From contig CALGAP010000007.1 of the NCBI GenBank assembly GCA_937958995.1, positions 372,001 to 436,000 on the forward strand: DNA of 64,000 bases. Direction: 5' to 3'. Positions 52,033 to 60,214 of this stretch are shown here, one piece after another. Origin of the DNA: an uncultured Chitinophagaceae bacterium. Its GTDB lineage: Bacteria; Bacteroidota; Bacteroidia; Chitinophagales; Chitinophagaceae. The notes beneath the pieces are model-generated. The model saw nothing but the letters and a program-made list of their open reading frames with translations. It ran no database searches and was not told the DNA's origin. Made by a program: the position numbers and the translations under genes. Each line of letters starts with the position of its first letter. The stretch's first letter is position 1.

Positions 52033-52651
52033 ATCGGGCTTCCACCGGCTGCTTATTACCCACCGAGCCGGTGCCGTTTCTGTAAAAATGAAAGAAAATG
52101 ATGCTGAGGGCAATGGCGGCGATGATGAAGGCGTAGAGCCACCAGCTTTCTTTTTCCACGTAGGTATCTACGGGAGCCTCTTCGGTTTCTTCGTGGGAGA
52201 ATTCGCGGACTACTTCCCGGTCGCCCACGATCATGGTGTGCTGGGCATGACTATGAACAACGCGATTGGCGGGCGCCGGTTCCTGCAGTGTGACGATAGC
52301 GCCGGCAGCTTCGAAGGTGATTTCGCCGTTGGTATCTTTCTTCAAAACGCCCACATTTTTCCATTCCACCTCTTCTCCTTCCCTGATACGGTTACGCAGT
52401 TCATAGGCCCATTCATTGTACCATTTAATGGCTTCGTAATCGGCCTTATTCATTTGCTGTGCCAGGTAGGTGAAAAAATCCTTATCGGGCGCGTCGAAAT
52501 ATTTATCGAATCGGAAATGATAAGCAGGGGGAAGAATGCGCTTATTGACAAAATCGGTCTGTGCCGGTATGCGTTCGATATACATCGAACCCAGTCCGGG
52601 TATGCTGATGCTCTTATTTTGCAGCAAGTAGCTGGTCAGGATATCGTTCAT
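52031..52651 (-). CDS. HU-CCDC81-type domain protein with transmembrane helix
   Basis: A 206-residue protein. The N-terminal 100 residues match the prokaryotic HU/CCDC81-like module (YLLQNKSISIPGLGSMYIER, then FRFDKYFDAPDKDFFTYLAQ), known in Bacteroidota from proteins that also carry a C-terminal SPOR or other peptidoglycan domain. Here the second half has only a membrane helix (about 169-189, WWLYAFIIAAIALSIIFFHF) and a short tail, without SPOR. The HU-like domain would face the cytoplasm. Third gene of the TPR-barrel cluster. Function unknown; the DNA-binding ability of this module is not established. Confidence 0.78.
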   Translation of the reverse strand: MNDILTSYLLQNKSISIPGLGSMYIERIPAQTDFVNKRILPPAYHFRFDKYFDAPDKDFFTYLAQQMNKADYEAIKWYNEWAYELRNRIREGEEVEWKNVGVLKKDTNGEITFEAAGAIVTLQEPAPANRVVHSHAQHTMIVGDREVVREFSHEETEEAPVDTYVEKESWWLYAFIIAAIALSIIFFHFYRNGTGSVGNKQPVEAR

Positions 52652-52676
52652 AGCTTACAGCCCTGAAAGGTACAGT

Positions 52677-54329
52677 TTACTGCTGATTAAACATATAAGT
52701 TATACCGCCCAGCAGGTTAAATCCATATACCTGGTATTGGTTCCAGCGTTCGTATTTGTTGTTCAGGATATTATTCAACTGCAACCAAAGGTTGAAGTTC
52801 CTGGTAATGCGGAATTCCGCACCCGAACTCAGGTCGAAAGCGCCTTTCAGCTTCAGGTCATTATCGTCGGCGCCCAGGTAACGCCCGCCTTCCCATGCCC
52901 AGAGATCGGTAAAGAAGAACAGGTCTTTCAGAATTTGCCAGCGCAGCGAGGCATTCAGTTCCATCGGTATCATGTGCCAGGCCTTGTCTTCTTTTTCCAG
53001 CCCGGTGAAGCTACGCAGGTTCAGACCTACCCTCGCGGAAAATTGTTCGCCCACCTGGTACCCCAGTTCGCTGTGAATCTGCAGGGCATCCAGCCGCGGC
53101 TCGTAGCGGATCAGGAATTTGCGGCCGCCACCGTCGCTGTAATCGTTTACAAACAACGGCATGTTATGATAGCGGCTCATACCCACTTTGGCCGAATAGC
53201 TGAAATGATCGCCCAGTGAACCTTTCAATCCCAGGTATCCTTCTATTACGCGTGTGCTGATAAGTGTAGTATCCGGTTGCGCCAGCCAGGGATTAATAGA
53301 AGCAAAGCGCTGGTAAGAGCCTTTTTCATAATAACCTATCCAACCCACCTGCACGGTGAACCGCTGGTCGCTGGTAGTGATATCGGCCATGATATTGGGC
53401 AGCATGTGAAAATTCTTATCATCCCAGGAAGGCCTGACACCCGCATGCAGGTAGAGATTATTTGTTTTCAGCAACACCGCCGTAGACACGTAGTATAAAT
53501 TGTTCTGGTCTGTTACCTTATCGCCGTTGTCGGTGCGACGGTAATTGGTAAGATCGGCGGTACCGCCCAGTTTGAAAGCGAACTTCTCACCAAAAGTTTT
53601 CTCCAGGGGAAGGTCCAGCACGGTGTTGGTCTCAGCGCCTTTCGGCTCCTGGTTATCACTGAAAGAACTTACGCGCAGGCTGGGCCAGTAATTGAGTCCG
53701 AATTCGGTTTCATCCATGTTTCTCAAACTCACCTTGCCTTCAAAGGTCTGGAAGCGTTGCTTCAGGTCATTTTTAGTGAAGGGAAGATCTTCGGGCCGAA
53801 AACCATAGGTATAATAGCCATCGCTCTGGAAGCCGAGACTTCCATTCCATTCATGATTCCTGGTAGTTTTATAGGTGGCCGCCGCGCCCACTGATGTCTG
53901 GCTGTTCTTTTGGTGCGGCAATTCTCCTTTGGCGGAATAGTGACTCGCAAAAAGATTGAAGAAAGAATTGCGGTTATCGCCAAAACTAAAACCTGCTTTC
54001 ACATAGGGCACATGCACACTACCCACGCCCACTTTTATAAAATTGCTGTACTGCCACGAACCCATAGTGTCCATCGGCAAAGCCACGGGATTCAGTGCGG
54101 CGGGCTGGTAAGTAAATACCAGGTTCTGCACGGGAATTTTGTATTCCAGTCTTGGCTTTGTAGTATCCACCGCCGGCGGCGCCGCATTAAAATTGATCTT
54201 CGAAGCTTCGCGCAATACCGGTTTAAAGGTAGAGGTCACATCGATTGTCTTGCCGCGCGGCTCCTGCGCCCTGGCGCCCGCCGCTCCCAGCAAAGCAATC
54301 ACTCCAACAAGGAAAATCCTTTTTTTCAT
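52677..54329 (-). CDS. Outer membrane beta-barrel protein partner of TPR protein
   Basis: A 550-residue outer membrane protein. Signal peptide ends ARAQ; residues 25-85 hold a short plug-like stretch (TIDVTSTFKPVLREASKINF), then at least ten amphipathic strands up to the closing aromatic strand YGFNLLGGITYMFNQQ. There is no full TonB receptor plug, so it is not a standard TonB-dependent receptor, although the tail strand resembles one. It is encoded 71 bases after the large TPR gene and 25 bases before the HU-CCDC81-type gene. The paired order suggests a surface assembly or transport unit; function unknown. Confidence 0.72.
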   Translation of the reverse strand: MKKRIFLVGVIALLGAAGARAQEPRGKTIDVTSTFKPVLREASKINFNAAPPAVDTTKPRLEYKIPVQNLVFTYQPAALNPVALPMDTMGSWQYSNFIKVGVGSVHVPYVKAGFSFGDNRNSFFNLFASHYSAKGELPHQKNSQTSVGAAATYKTTRNHEWNGSLGFQSDGYYTYGFRPEDLPFTKNDLKQRFQTFEGKVSLRNMDETEFGLNYWPSLRVSSFSDNQEPKGAETNTVLDLPLEKTFGEKFAFKLGGTADLTNYRRTDNGDKVTDQNNLYYVSTAVLLKTNNLYLHAGVRPSWDDKNFHMLPNIMADITTSDQRFTVQVGWIGYYEKGSYQRFASINPWLAQPDTTLISTRVIEGYLGLKGSLGDHFSYSAKVGMSRYHNMPLFVNDYSDGGGRKFLIRYEPRLDALQIHSELGYQVGEQFSARVGLNLRSFTGLEKEDKAWHMIPMELNASLRWQILKDLFFFTDLWAWEGGRYLGADDNDLKLKGAFDLSSGAEFRITRNFNLWLQLNNILNNKYERWNQYQVYGFNLLGGITYMFNQQ

Positions 54330-54400
54330 TTTAATTATTTAAACTAAATCCAATTCAATAATTCCAATGCAGCCGGTCAAGTCACACCCGTCACCCTTCA

Positions 54401-57400
54401 CTAATTCCCATCCACCTTACTATTCTTCCGCTCTTCTTCCACCACCATCTGCAGTTTTCTTTCTGCCTCTTGTCGTAATTCTTCAATCTTCGCGTTGTCC
54501 ACTACGCTTTGCAAAGTTGCCTTTGCATTGAAGTAGTCTTTTTGTTTGAAGAAAATATCTCCGATCAGGATATATGCTTTCGTGGCCCATAGTTCGTACG
54601 AGCCTGATTTATTCACCACTTCGATGGCAGCTTTTTCAGCGTCTTCCAAACGGTTTTGACTGTAGAAACACTCGGCAATGGCGTAGCGGGCTTCGGCGCC
54701 GTAAGCGGCCTTGCTGAGTGAGGCCACCTGGCGGTAATAGGTGATGGCCTGCGGACAGTCGTTGCTGGTTTGGTACGATTTGGCAATGGCCATATTGGCG
54801 AGAATCTTGTCGTCGGTGCCGATGCCTTTTTCATTCAACAGGTCTTTGGCATTGGCCACGGCTTCGTTCCATTTCTGCAATTGGTATTGACTACGCAACA
54901 AGCCGCGCATCGATTCGAGTTTATTCTCCTGTGTGCTGGCATTGCTTTTCAGCAGGGTGAAATATTTCTCAGCCTTTTCATAATTCTGCAGGTCGAAGAA
55001 ATTGAGCCGCGCGGCCAGCACCAATGCCTTCTCGGCAAATTTGTTGGGTGCGCGGTCGCCGAGTATTTCATAGCCTTGCGCCGCTTTGGCCCAGTCTTTC
55101 TGGTTGTAATAAATTTCGCTCTTATAGTATAATGCTTCCAGCGCGTATTTTCCTTCAGGAAAGCGCGCGAGATAGTCTTCAAATTTCCTGGCGGCAGCGG
55201 GGAAATTGCCGTTGTTGAACTGCACCTCCGCCTCCTGGTAAGCCAGCTCGTCTTCCTGGTTTACGGTGATTTCCTTACCCATATTGCGCGCAAAGGCTAC
55301 GTACTCGCTGCTCCTGCCCTGGTCGATATAAATGATGCGTGCATTTTCCAAAGCAGCTTCCGCCTCGGGCGAGTTGGGAAATTGCTGCAGGATGGTGGTG
55401 TATTGTTTAAGTGCTTCGCCGTCGTTTTTCAGGTTGTAATAGGCAATACCCATCCTGAGGTATGCTTTTGGCTTAAGAGAGGTGGCAGGATCGCTCACTA
55501 CATTTTTCAAAAAGGGAATGGCTTCCTGGAATTGTTCAGAAGCAATATAGGTATTAGCGATCTCGAAATTAGCATCGGCATTCAGGCTCGAGGTCGGGTA
55601 TTTGCGGCTGATAGAGCTCAGCAGGTTGATCTTTTCCCTGGGATTGTTTACACCGGCCACCATCGCTTTCTGGAAAGTGGCATAATCACCGGCAGCCCAG
55701 GAATAGCTAAGCACTTTATCATACATCGCCAGCGCCCTGGTGTACTCGCGGTTCATGTAGTAACAATCGGCCGTGCGCACATAAGCATCCTGCTCAATGG
55801 GTGATGCATTGATCTTCGGATTGGATACAACCTGTTCAAAATAGGTGCGCGCCTGGTTATAATTTTCTCTTTTCAGGAAACAATAACCCAGGTTATATTT
55901 TGCGTTCACGGGATTCACCTCGCCGTTTACCGCACCGCTTTTCAGGTATTCGAAGTAATAACGAATCGCATCATCGAGGCGGCCGAGACGATAGGCAATT
56001 TCACCCTTCCAGAAATTGATAAATGGTAATACCGCAGCATTGTTGGGATCTTTTTCAGCACGGGTCAACAGGTCGTTGGCGGTCACCAGCATACCATCGT
56101 TGATCAGTTCGGTAGCTCGCCCATACAATATTTTGGGGTAAAGCTGCCGCGCGGAAGCCGAAGGCGATTTCACGCTTTCAAGCAACACCAACGCATCTTT
56201 ATAGTTGTTGGTATTGGCTAGCATGCCCACCAGTAACTCGCGTGCTTCGTTGTTGTATTCTGAATTGGGATAAGTAGCCAGGAACTTCTGCAACTCGGTC
56301 AACGCCACGTCCTGGTATCCGAGTTCGTATGAAAGTCGCGCGTAGTTGTACAAAGAAACTTCCTGCTGTTTGGGATTGCTGCTATTGGCCGCGCATAGTG
56401 AAAAGGCGTTGCGCGCATTGGCCTTCTGCCCGGTTTTCAGGTAGGCATCACCCAGCAGGTACATGGCATTTTGCGCCAGCGAATCTTCTTTGCCCCCTAT
56501 CTGCCTGAAGCCTTCGATGGCTTTGTTCCAGTTACCTGCCTGGTAATAACTGAACGCCAGTTCATAAATATCTTCGCGACGTACTGAATCGGCCTTGTTC
56601 ACATATTGCTCGAGATAAGGCAGCGCCTTGGCATATTCCTGTTTTTCGAAATAGCCATGACCCACGATTTGACGCATCTGCAGATCGTAGTAGTTATTGC
56701 CGCGCTGGAGTTTGCTCTCGGCATACTGAAGCGCTTTATCTTTTTGTCCCAGTGAATAATAGATGTTGGCCATATAATAGGGCACTACCTGGCCATAGGT
56801 TTCATGATCTTCCACTATGGAAAAAGCGTCGAGCGCGTCCCTGTATTTTTTATCATAAAAGGAAATAAACCCGTAGTAGTAATTGGCATCGGCATAATTA
56901 GGGTCGTTCTTATCCTGCCGAATGGCGTCGAACATTGGCTTGGCGCGGTCGGCCTGTCCGCTGGTGAAATAGCCATAACCCAGGTGAAATTTCATATCCG
57001 CTATTTCACGGTTGCTGAGATTGGCGATGTTCACTGTCTCGTACAGCGCCGTGGCTTCGGCATAATTCTGTTGCCGGAAATAGTATTCAGCCAGGTGAAA
57101 GCTCATTTGCTGTACCCTGGCAGCATTGTCCTCGATAGCGATAAACTCTTTTGCCTTATTCACCGCGCCCTGCTCATTTTGTTTAAGCGCGCATACGGTG
57201 GTGTAATATCTGAGGTCCTGGTAATTGAACGCCTGGTTGCTGCGGTCTGCTTCGCGTTGTCTCAATTGCAGATCCTTCAGGATGGGATATGCCAGGCTAT
57301 ACTGTTCGCGCTGGAAATATTCCCTTGCCTCATTAAAGGCCATCTGGGGATCGTTGAAGGTTCGGGTTTGCTGGGCAACTGAAACATGGAAGATACTTGC

Positions 57401-57430
57401 CAGGAAAATAAAGGCTGCTGCTTTTTTCAT
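54401..57430 (-). CDS. Very large exported TPR protein
   Basis: A 1009-residue protein from MKKAAAFIFL, with a signal peptide ending HVSVAQ. At least twenty tetratricopeptide-like helical pairs run through it, for example AFNEAREYFQREQYSLAYPI, YYFRQQNYAEATALYETVN, LGDAYLKTGQKANARNAF and LYYKSEIYYNQKDWAKAAQG. TPR arrays scaffold protein complexes; here in the periplasm or on the outer membrane. The in-frame Met 47 codons upstream is rejected as it precedes the leader. First gene of the cluster with the outer membrane barrel and HU-CCDC81-type gene. No enzyme domain is visible. BamD-like or Gld-type envelope roles are possible but not supported by specific motifs. Confidence 0.88.
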   Translation of the reverse strand: MKKAAAFIFLASIFHVSVAQQTRTFNDPQMAFNEAREYFQREQYSLAYPILKDLQLRQREADRSNQAFNYQDLRYYTTVCALKQNEQGAVNKAKEFIAIEDNAARVQQMSFHLAEYYFRQQNYAEATALYETVNIANLSNREIADMKFHLGYGYFTSGQADRAKPMFDAIRQDKNDPNYADANYYYGFISFYDKKYRDALDAFSIVEDHETYGQVVPYYMANIYYSLGQKDKALQYAESKLQRGNNYYDLQMRQIVGHGYFEKQEYAKALPYLEQYVNKADSVRREDIYELAFSYYQAGNWNKAIEGFRQIGGKEDSLAQNAMYLLGDAYLKTGQKANARNAFSLCAANSSNPKQQEVSLYNYARLSYELGYQDVALTELQKFLATYPNSEYNNEARELLVGMLANTNNYKDALVLLESVKSPSASARQLYPKILYGRATELINDGMLVTANDLLTRAEKDPNNAAVLPFINFWKGEIAYRLGRLDDAIRYYFEYLKSGAVNGEVNPVNAKYNLGYCFLKRENYNQARTYFEQVVSNPKINASPIEQDAYVRTADCYYMNREYTRALAMYDKVLSYSWAAGDYATFQKAMVAGVNNPREKINLLSSISRKYPTSSLNADANFEIANTYIASEQFQEAIPFLKNVVSDPATSLKPKAYLRMGIAYYNLKNDGEALKQYTTILQQFPNSPEAEAALENARIIYIDQGRSSEYVAFARNMGKEITVNQEDELAYQEAEVQFNNGNFPAAARKFEDYLARFPEGKYALEALYYKSEIYYNQKDWAKAAQGYEILGDRAPNKFAEKALVLAARLNFFDLQNYEKAEKYFTLLKSNASTQENKLESMRGLLRSQYQLQKWNEAVANAKDLLNEKGIGTDDKILANMAIAKSYQTSNDCPQAITYYRQVASLSKAAYGAEARYAIAECFYSQNRLEDAEKAAIEVVNKSGSYELWATKAYILIGDIFFKQKDYFNAKATLQSVVDNAKIEELRQEAERKLQMVVEEERKNSKVDGN

Positions 57431-57606
57431 TCCAATGTCCTTAGGTGTGAATTTGTACAACGCGGTAAAGTTTCTAATTATTTTATAGTCAACCAAACAT
57501 CGTTCCAAACACATGTGGATAAATCGGTAGATTAACAATTCTTTTTGATACAAAATGCAAAAATCATACAAGGCCTTATCTTAGCGCACTTAAATAACCA
57601 TAATCT

Positions 57607-58017
57607 ATGAGACGACTCCTTACCACAAGCTGTTCAAACACCTCCTTCAACATCGCTGTGCTTTTGTTGCGCGCAGTTTTCGGAACGCTGATGTTTTTGC
57701 AACACGGTCTTCCCAAAATCCAAAATTTTTCCCAGATATCGGGTCGCTTCTATGATCCGTTTGGGTGGGGTAGCCAGACCAGTTTGCTGATGGTGATCTT
57801 TGCCGAAGTGTTTTGCTCAGTGTTTGTGGTGATAGGCTTATTTACCCGCCTTGCCGTGATACCCCTGATCATTGCCATGTTTGTAGTGGTATTTATGAAC
57901 CAGCGGGGTGCGCCGCTTGGTAAGGTAGAATTACCCATCCTGTTTATGACCGCTTTCGTGGCTTTGCTATTCACCGGCTCCGGAAAGTATAGCGTGGATG
58001 GAGCCATGGGAAAATAA
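57607..58017 (+). CDS. DoxX family membrane protein
   Basis: A 136-residue inner membrane protein with four helices, DoxX family (LLRAVFGTLMFLQHGLPKIQ, VFCSVFVVIGLFTRLAVIPL, LPILFMTAFVALLFTGSGKY). Members may take part in redox or sulfur metabolism (DoxD/DoxX of thiosulfate:quinone oxidoreductase) or in oxidative stress, but most have no defined role. Standard length. A thioesterase gene follows on the same strand after 92 bases, in which a C-rich repeat fragment lies. Confidence 0.87.
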   Translation: MRRLLTTSCSNTSFNIAVLLLRAVFGTLMFLQHGLPKIQNFSQISGRFYDPFGWGSQTSLLMVIFAEVFCSVFVVIGLFTRLAVIPLIIAMFVVVFMNQRGAPLGKVELPILFMTAFVALLFTGSGKYSVDGAMGK

Positions 58018-58109
58018 GTGACGGGTGTGGCGTGTAGGGTGTAGAGCCGGGATTTCCGACACCTGGAGCTTTTGGCGTTAATGCAAGGCTTAAGAAATAA
58101 TTCAGAAAA

Positions 58110-58520
58110 ATGTTTGTTGCCGAAACTCAGATCCGCGTGCGCTATGCCGAGACCGATCAGATGGGCGTAGTGTATTACGGAAATTATGCACAGTATTTTG
58201 AGGTAGCCAGGGCGGAGTCGATCCGGCAACTGGGTTATACCTATAGGGAAATGGAGGAAGCAGGTATCATGATGCCGGTAGTGGAATTGCATTGCAAATA
58301 CCTCCGTTCCGCGAATTATGATGACCTGCTCACCATTCGTTCCACCGTAAAAGAATTACCCACCGATCATCGTATCGAATTTCACCAGGAAGTGTTCAAC
58401 GAAAAAGGAAAACTGCTCACCGTTGGCAGAGTGGTTTTGTATTTTATGACGAAGGATATGAAAAAGGCACAAATGCCGGAGCAGTTAAGGAAGTTGCTGG
58501 AACCCTATTTCAATAAATAA
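58110..58520 (+). CDS. YbgC/FadM-type acyl-CoA thioesterase
   Basis: A 136-residue hotdog protein. IRVRYAETDQMGVVYYGNYA holds the YbgC/4HBT catalytic Asp (D-Q-M-G) and the helix that follows; LPTDHRIEFHQEVFN and LTVGRVVLYFM complete the fold. Likely hydrolyses short or medium acyl-CoA or acyl-ACP; in many bacteria this protein sits in the tol-pal operon, but tolQ is not next here. A long hairpin follows at once. Confidence 0.92.
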   Translation: MFVAETQIRVRYAETDQMGVVYYGNYAQYFEVARAESIRQLGYTYREMEEAGIMMPVVELHCKYLRSANYDDLLTIRSTVKELPTDHRIEFHQEVFNEKGKLLTVGRVVLYFMTKDMKKAQMPEQLRKLLEPYFNK

Positions 58521-58620
58521 AAATCCCGAGAACCAAATTTCAGGTTCCAGATAAGTTTCAAAATTTAGATAATTGAAAATTGAAACTTGCCTGGTGCTTG
58601 TTTTTTGGTCCTCGGGATTT
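58521..58620 (+). terminator. Long composite hairpin after the thioesterase gene
   Basis: Outer arms AAATCCCGAGAACCAAA (58521-58537) and TTTGGTCCTCGGGATTT (58604-58620) match at 16 of 17. Inner segments AAGTTTCAA / TTGAAACTT pair as well, giving a roughly 100-base stem starting directly after the stop codon. The run TTTTTTGG within the right arm may aid termination. It may equally be a repeat element. Confidence 0.6.
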
Positions 58621-58682
58621 ACATTCGGGATTCGCTTCCCCGGTTTCCGTTTGCGATTGCCTGTAAACTATTTGATCACTGC

Positions 58683-59075
58683 TTAATCTTTCTTAGCAGT
58701 TTCTATCTTCTTCTTTTCTACTAACTCTTTGTACTTTGCCTGCTGATCGGCTGTGAGGAATTCATTGAGTTTGGCTTCTTTTTCTTTCTTCAGCGCAGCT
58801 TTCTTTTCCTTTCTGGCATTTTCGTCCAGGCTGGCATCATTCTTCAGCGCATCCATCTTTTCACCATACTCTTTGCTCAACGCATCATACTTAGCCTCCT
58901 GCTCTGCCGTCAGCTTCAGTTCAGCTTTTACCGTTTTATCCCATGCAGCCTTGTCGGCAGCTGCTTTCTGGGAATCTTGTTGGGTCTTTTGTTGATCCTG
59001 TGCAGGTTCGCTTTGTGCATATACACCTGCCGACACGATGGTCATCATAGCAAACATCACGAATAACTTCTTCAT
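58683..59075 (-). CDS. Small exported Lys/Glu-rich protein, Spy-like
   Basis: A 130-residue exported protein. Signal peptide ends AGVYAQ; the mature part is strongly charged and predicted all-helical (LKLTAEQEAKYDALSKEYGE, FLTADQQAKYKELVEKKKIE). Two LTA(E/D)Q motifs recall the LTxxQ repeats of Spy/CpxP periplasmic chaperones, common as short exported proteins in Bacteroidota. That fits a coiled-coil periplasmic protein, but chaperone function is inferred from the motif only. Single gene. Confidence 0.8.
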   Translation of the reverse strand: MKKLFVMFAMMTIVSAGVYAQSEPAQDQQKTQQDSQKAAADKAAWDKTVKAELKLTAEQEAKYDALSKEYGEKMDALKNDASLDENARKEKKAALKKEKEAKLNEFLTADQQAKYKELVEKKKIETAKKD

Positions 59076-59352
59076 AACACTAAGTTTTATTGATTAATGT
59101 ATTGTAGTGCAGCAATGACCAGTCCCTAAAATGATGCCAAATTCAAATCTTGTGAATTTAAATTGTAGGTCAGCCGGTGATGTAGATTGAAAATTATAGG
59201 ATTGAGAGAAGCGCGGATTTTGAATAGGTTAATAGATTGCGCGGGTAGAATATGGTGTCGAGATCATCGTTCTGGGCTATTCAAGGCCGGTAGAAGCCGG
59301 AAAATCAGCGGCTTCGCCGGAAATCAGGCAGCTGGTATGAAATTTGAATAGG

Positions 59353-60204
59353 CTACACCACGTACCTGAAGCGCAAAACCGCTTCTCCGCCCAGTTCCAC
59401 CTGGTCGCCTTCGTGCAAAGCATGCGCCACTCCGTAGATGTTCAGCCATTTTATTTTGTCGTCAGCCGTATGAATTTTGATCTTGTTACCATTTTCCGGC
59501 AACCCGCCCTTGTCGGGGAAAATAAAAAACTGGCCCGTTTTTAAATCGTACTCTATATAGGCATGGTTGCGGCTCACGTGCAGGTTGGCGCGACCACGTT
59601 CCTCGTCAAAACCTGGTTCGCCTTTCGCCAGGAACACGATATCGTTCAATTGAATTTTACCTGAAGAAAGTTGCGGCGATTTGCCGCGGCCGATATAATA
59701 TTTCAGCTGCTGCCTGGGATCGAGTACATATTCGCGTTGCTCTGTTTGTCCTACCAGCACTTCAATACAACCCACCACATAATTATCTGTTACGCGTTCG
59801 TGCGCGCGCAATACCCGCAACCCGAAATTGCCCTGCCGGATGCAGTCTTCCGGCAATTCATTCACGAGTTCATATTCAAAAAACCAATTTGGTTCCAGTT
59901 GAATAAAATGGTTGATCAGTTTTCGTTCGAGGTAAGAGGACTGAAACATGCCGGGCTTATCGGCACAAAGCGCTACCTGCGCCGCTTCCTGTTGTTCGGC
60001 GCTGTCACAAATAATGTACAGCCGCAGCCCGGCCACCGAGACAGTCCTTTCATCAACGTAAGATTTCAGGGACTGCACGATAAATGAAATGATGGCGTCG
60101 CGTTTTACCGGTGTTATCGGTATAAAAGAAGTGGTTACATCATTTGTGTCGGCGCTCTGCGTGATGCCAAATCCTTTTTTGAGCCTGTTGATGAAGTTTT
60201 TCAT
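59353..60204 (-). CDS. FHA-domain protein downstream of SEDS-PBP fusion
   Basis: A 283-residue cytoplasmic protein. Residues 30-135 form a domain with strand-helix pattern (VKRDAIISFIVQSLKSYVDE, RLYIICDSAEQQEAAQVALC) of unknown family, topologically reminiscent of the N-terminal domain of mycobacterial FhaA. Residues 160-283 are a forkhead-associated domain that retains the phosphothreonine-binding residues: Gly-Arg 172-173, Ser-Arg-Asn-His 211-214 (VSRNHAYIEYD) and Asn-Gly 238-239. It begins 10 bases after the SEDS-PBP stop, so they are cotranscribed. The start at MKNFINRL is chosen over an upstream Met that reads inside that gene. It may tie phosphorylation signals to wall synthesis. Confidence 0.88.
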   Translation of the reverse strand: MKNFINRLKKGFGITQSADTNDVTTSFIPITPVKRDAIISFIVQSLKSYVDERTVSVAGLRLYIICDSAEQQEAAQVALCADKPGMFQSSYLERKLINHFIQLEPNWFFEYELVNELPEDCIRQGNFGLRVLRAHERVTDNYVVGCIEVLVGQTEQREYVLDPRQQLKYYIGRGKSPQLSSGKIQLNDIVFLAKGEPGFDEERGRANLHVSRNHAYIEYDLKTGQFFIFPDKGGLPENGNKIKIHTADDKIKWLNIYGVAHALHEGDQVELGGEAVLRFRYVV

Positions 60205-60214
60205 GTCACATATT

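Noticed and set aside
52007..52666. 219-residue open frame opposite the HU-CCDC81-type gene
   Set aside because: Shadow frame; its N-terminus is the hairpin arm, and the minus-strand protein has recognisable domains.
59293..59315. GAAGCCG / CGGCTTC hairpin as terminator of the FHA gene
   Set aside because: No T-run on the minus strand and it lies within a longer non-coding stretch; not convincing.
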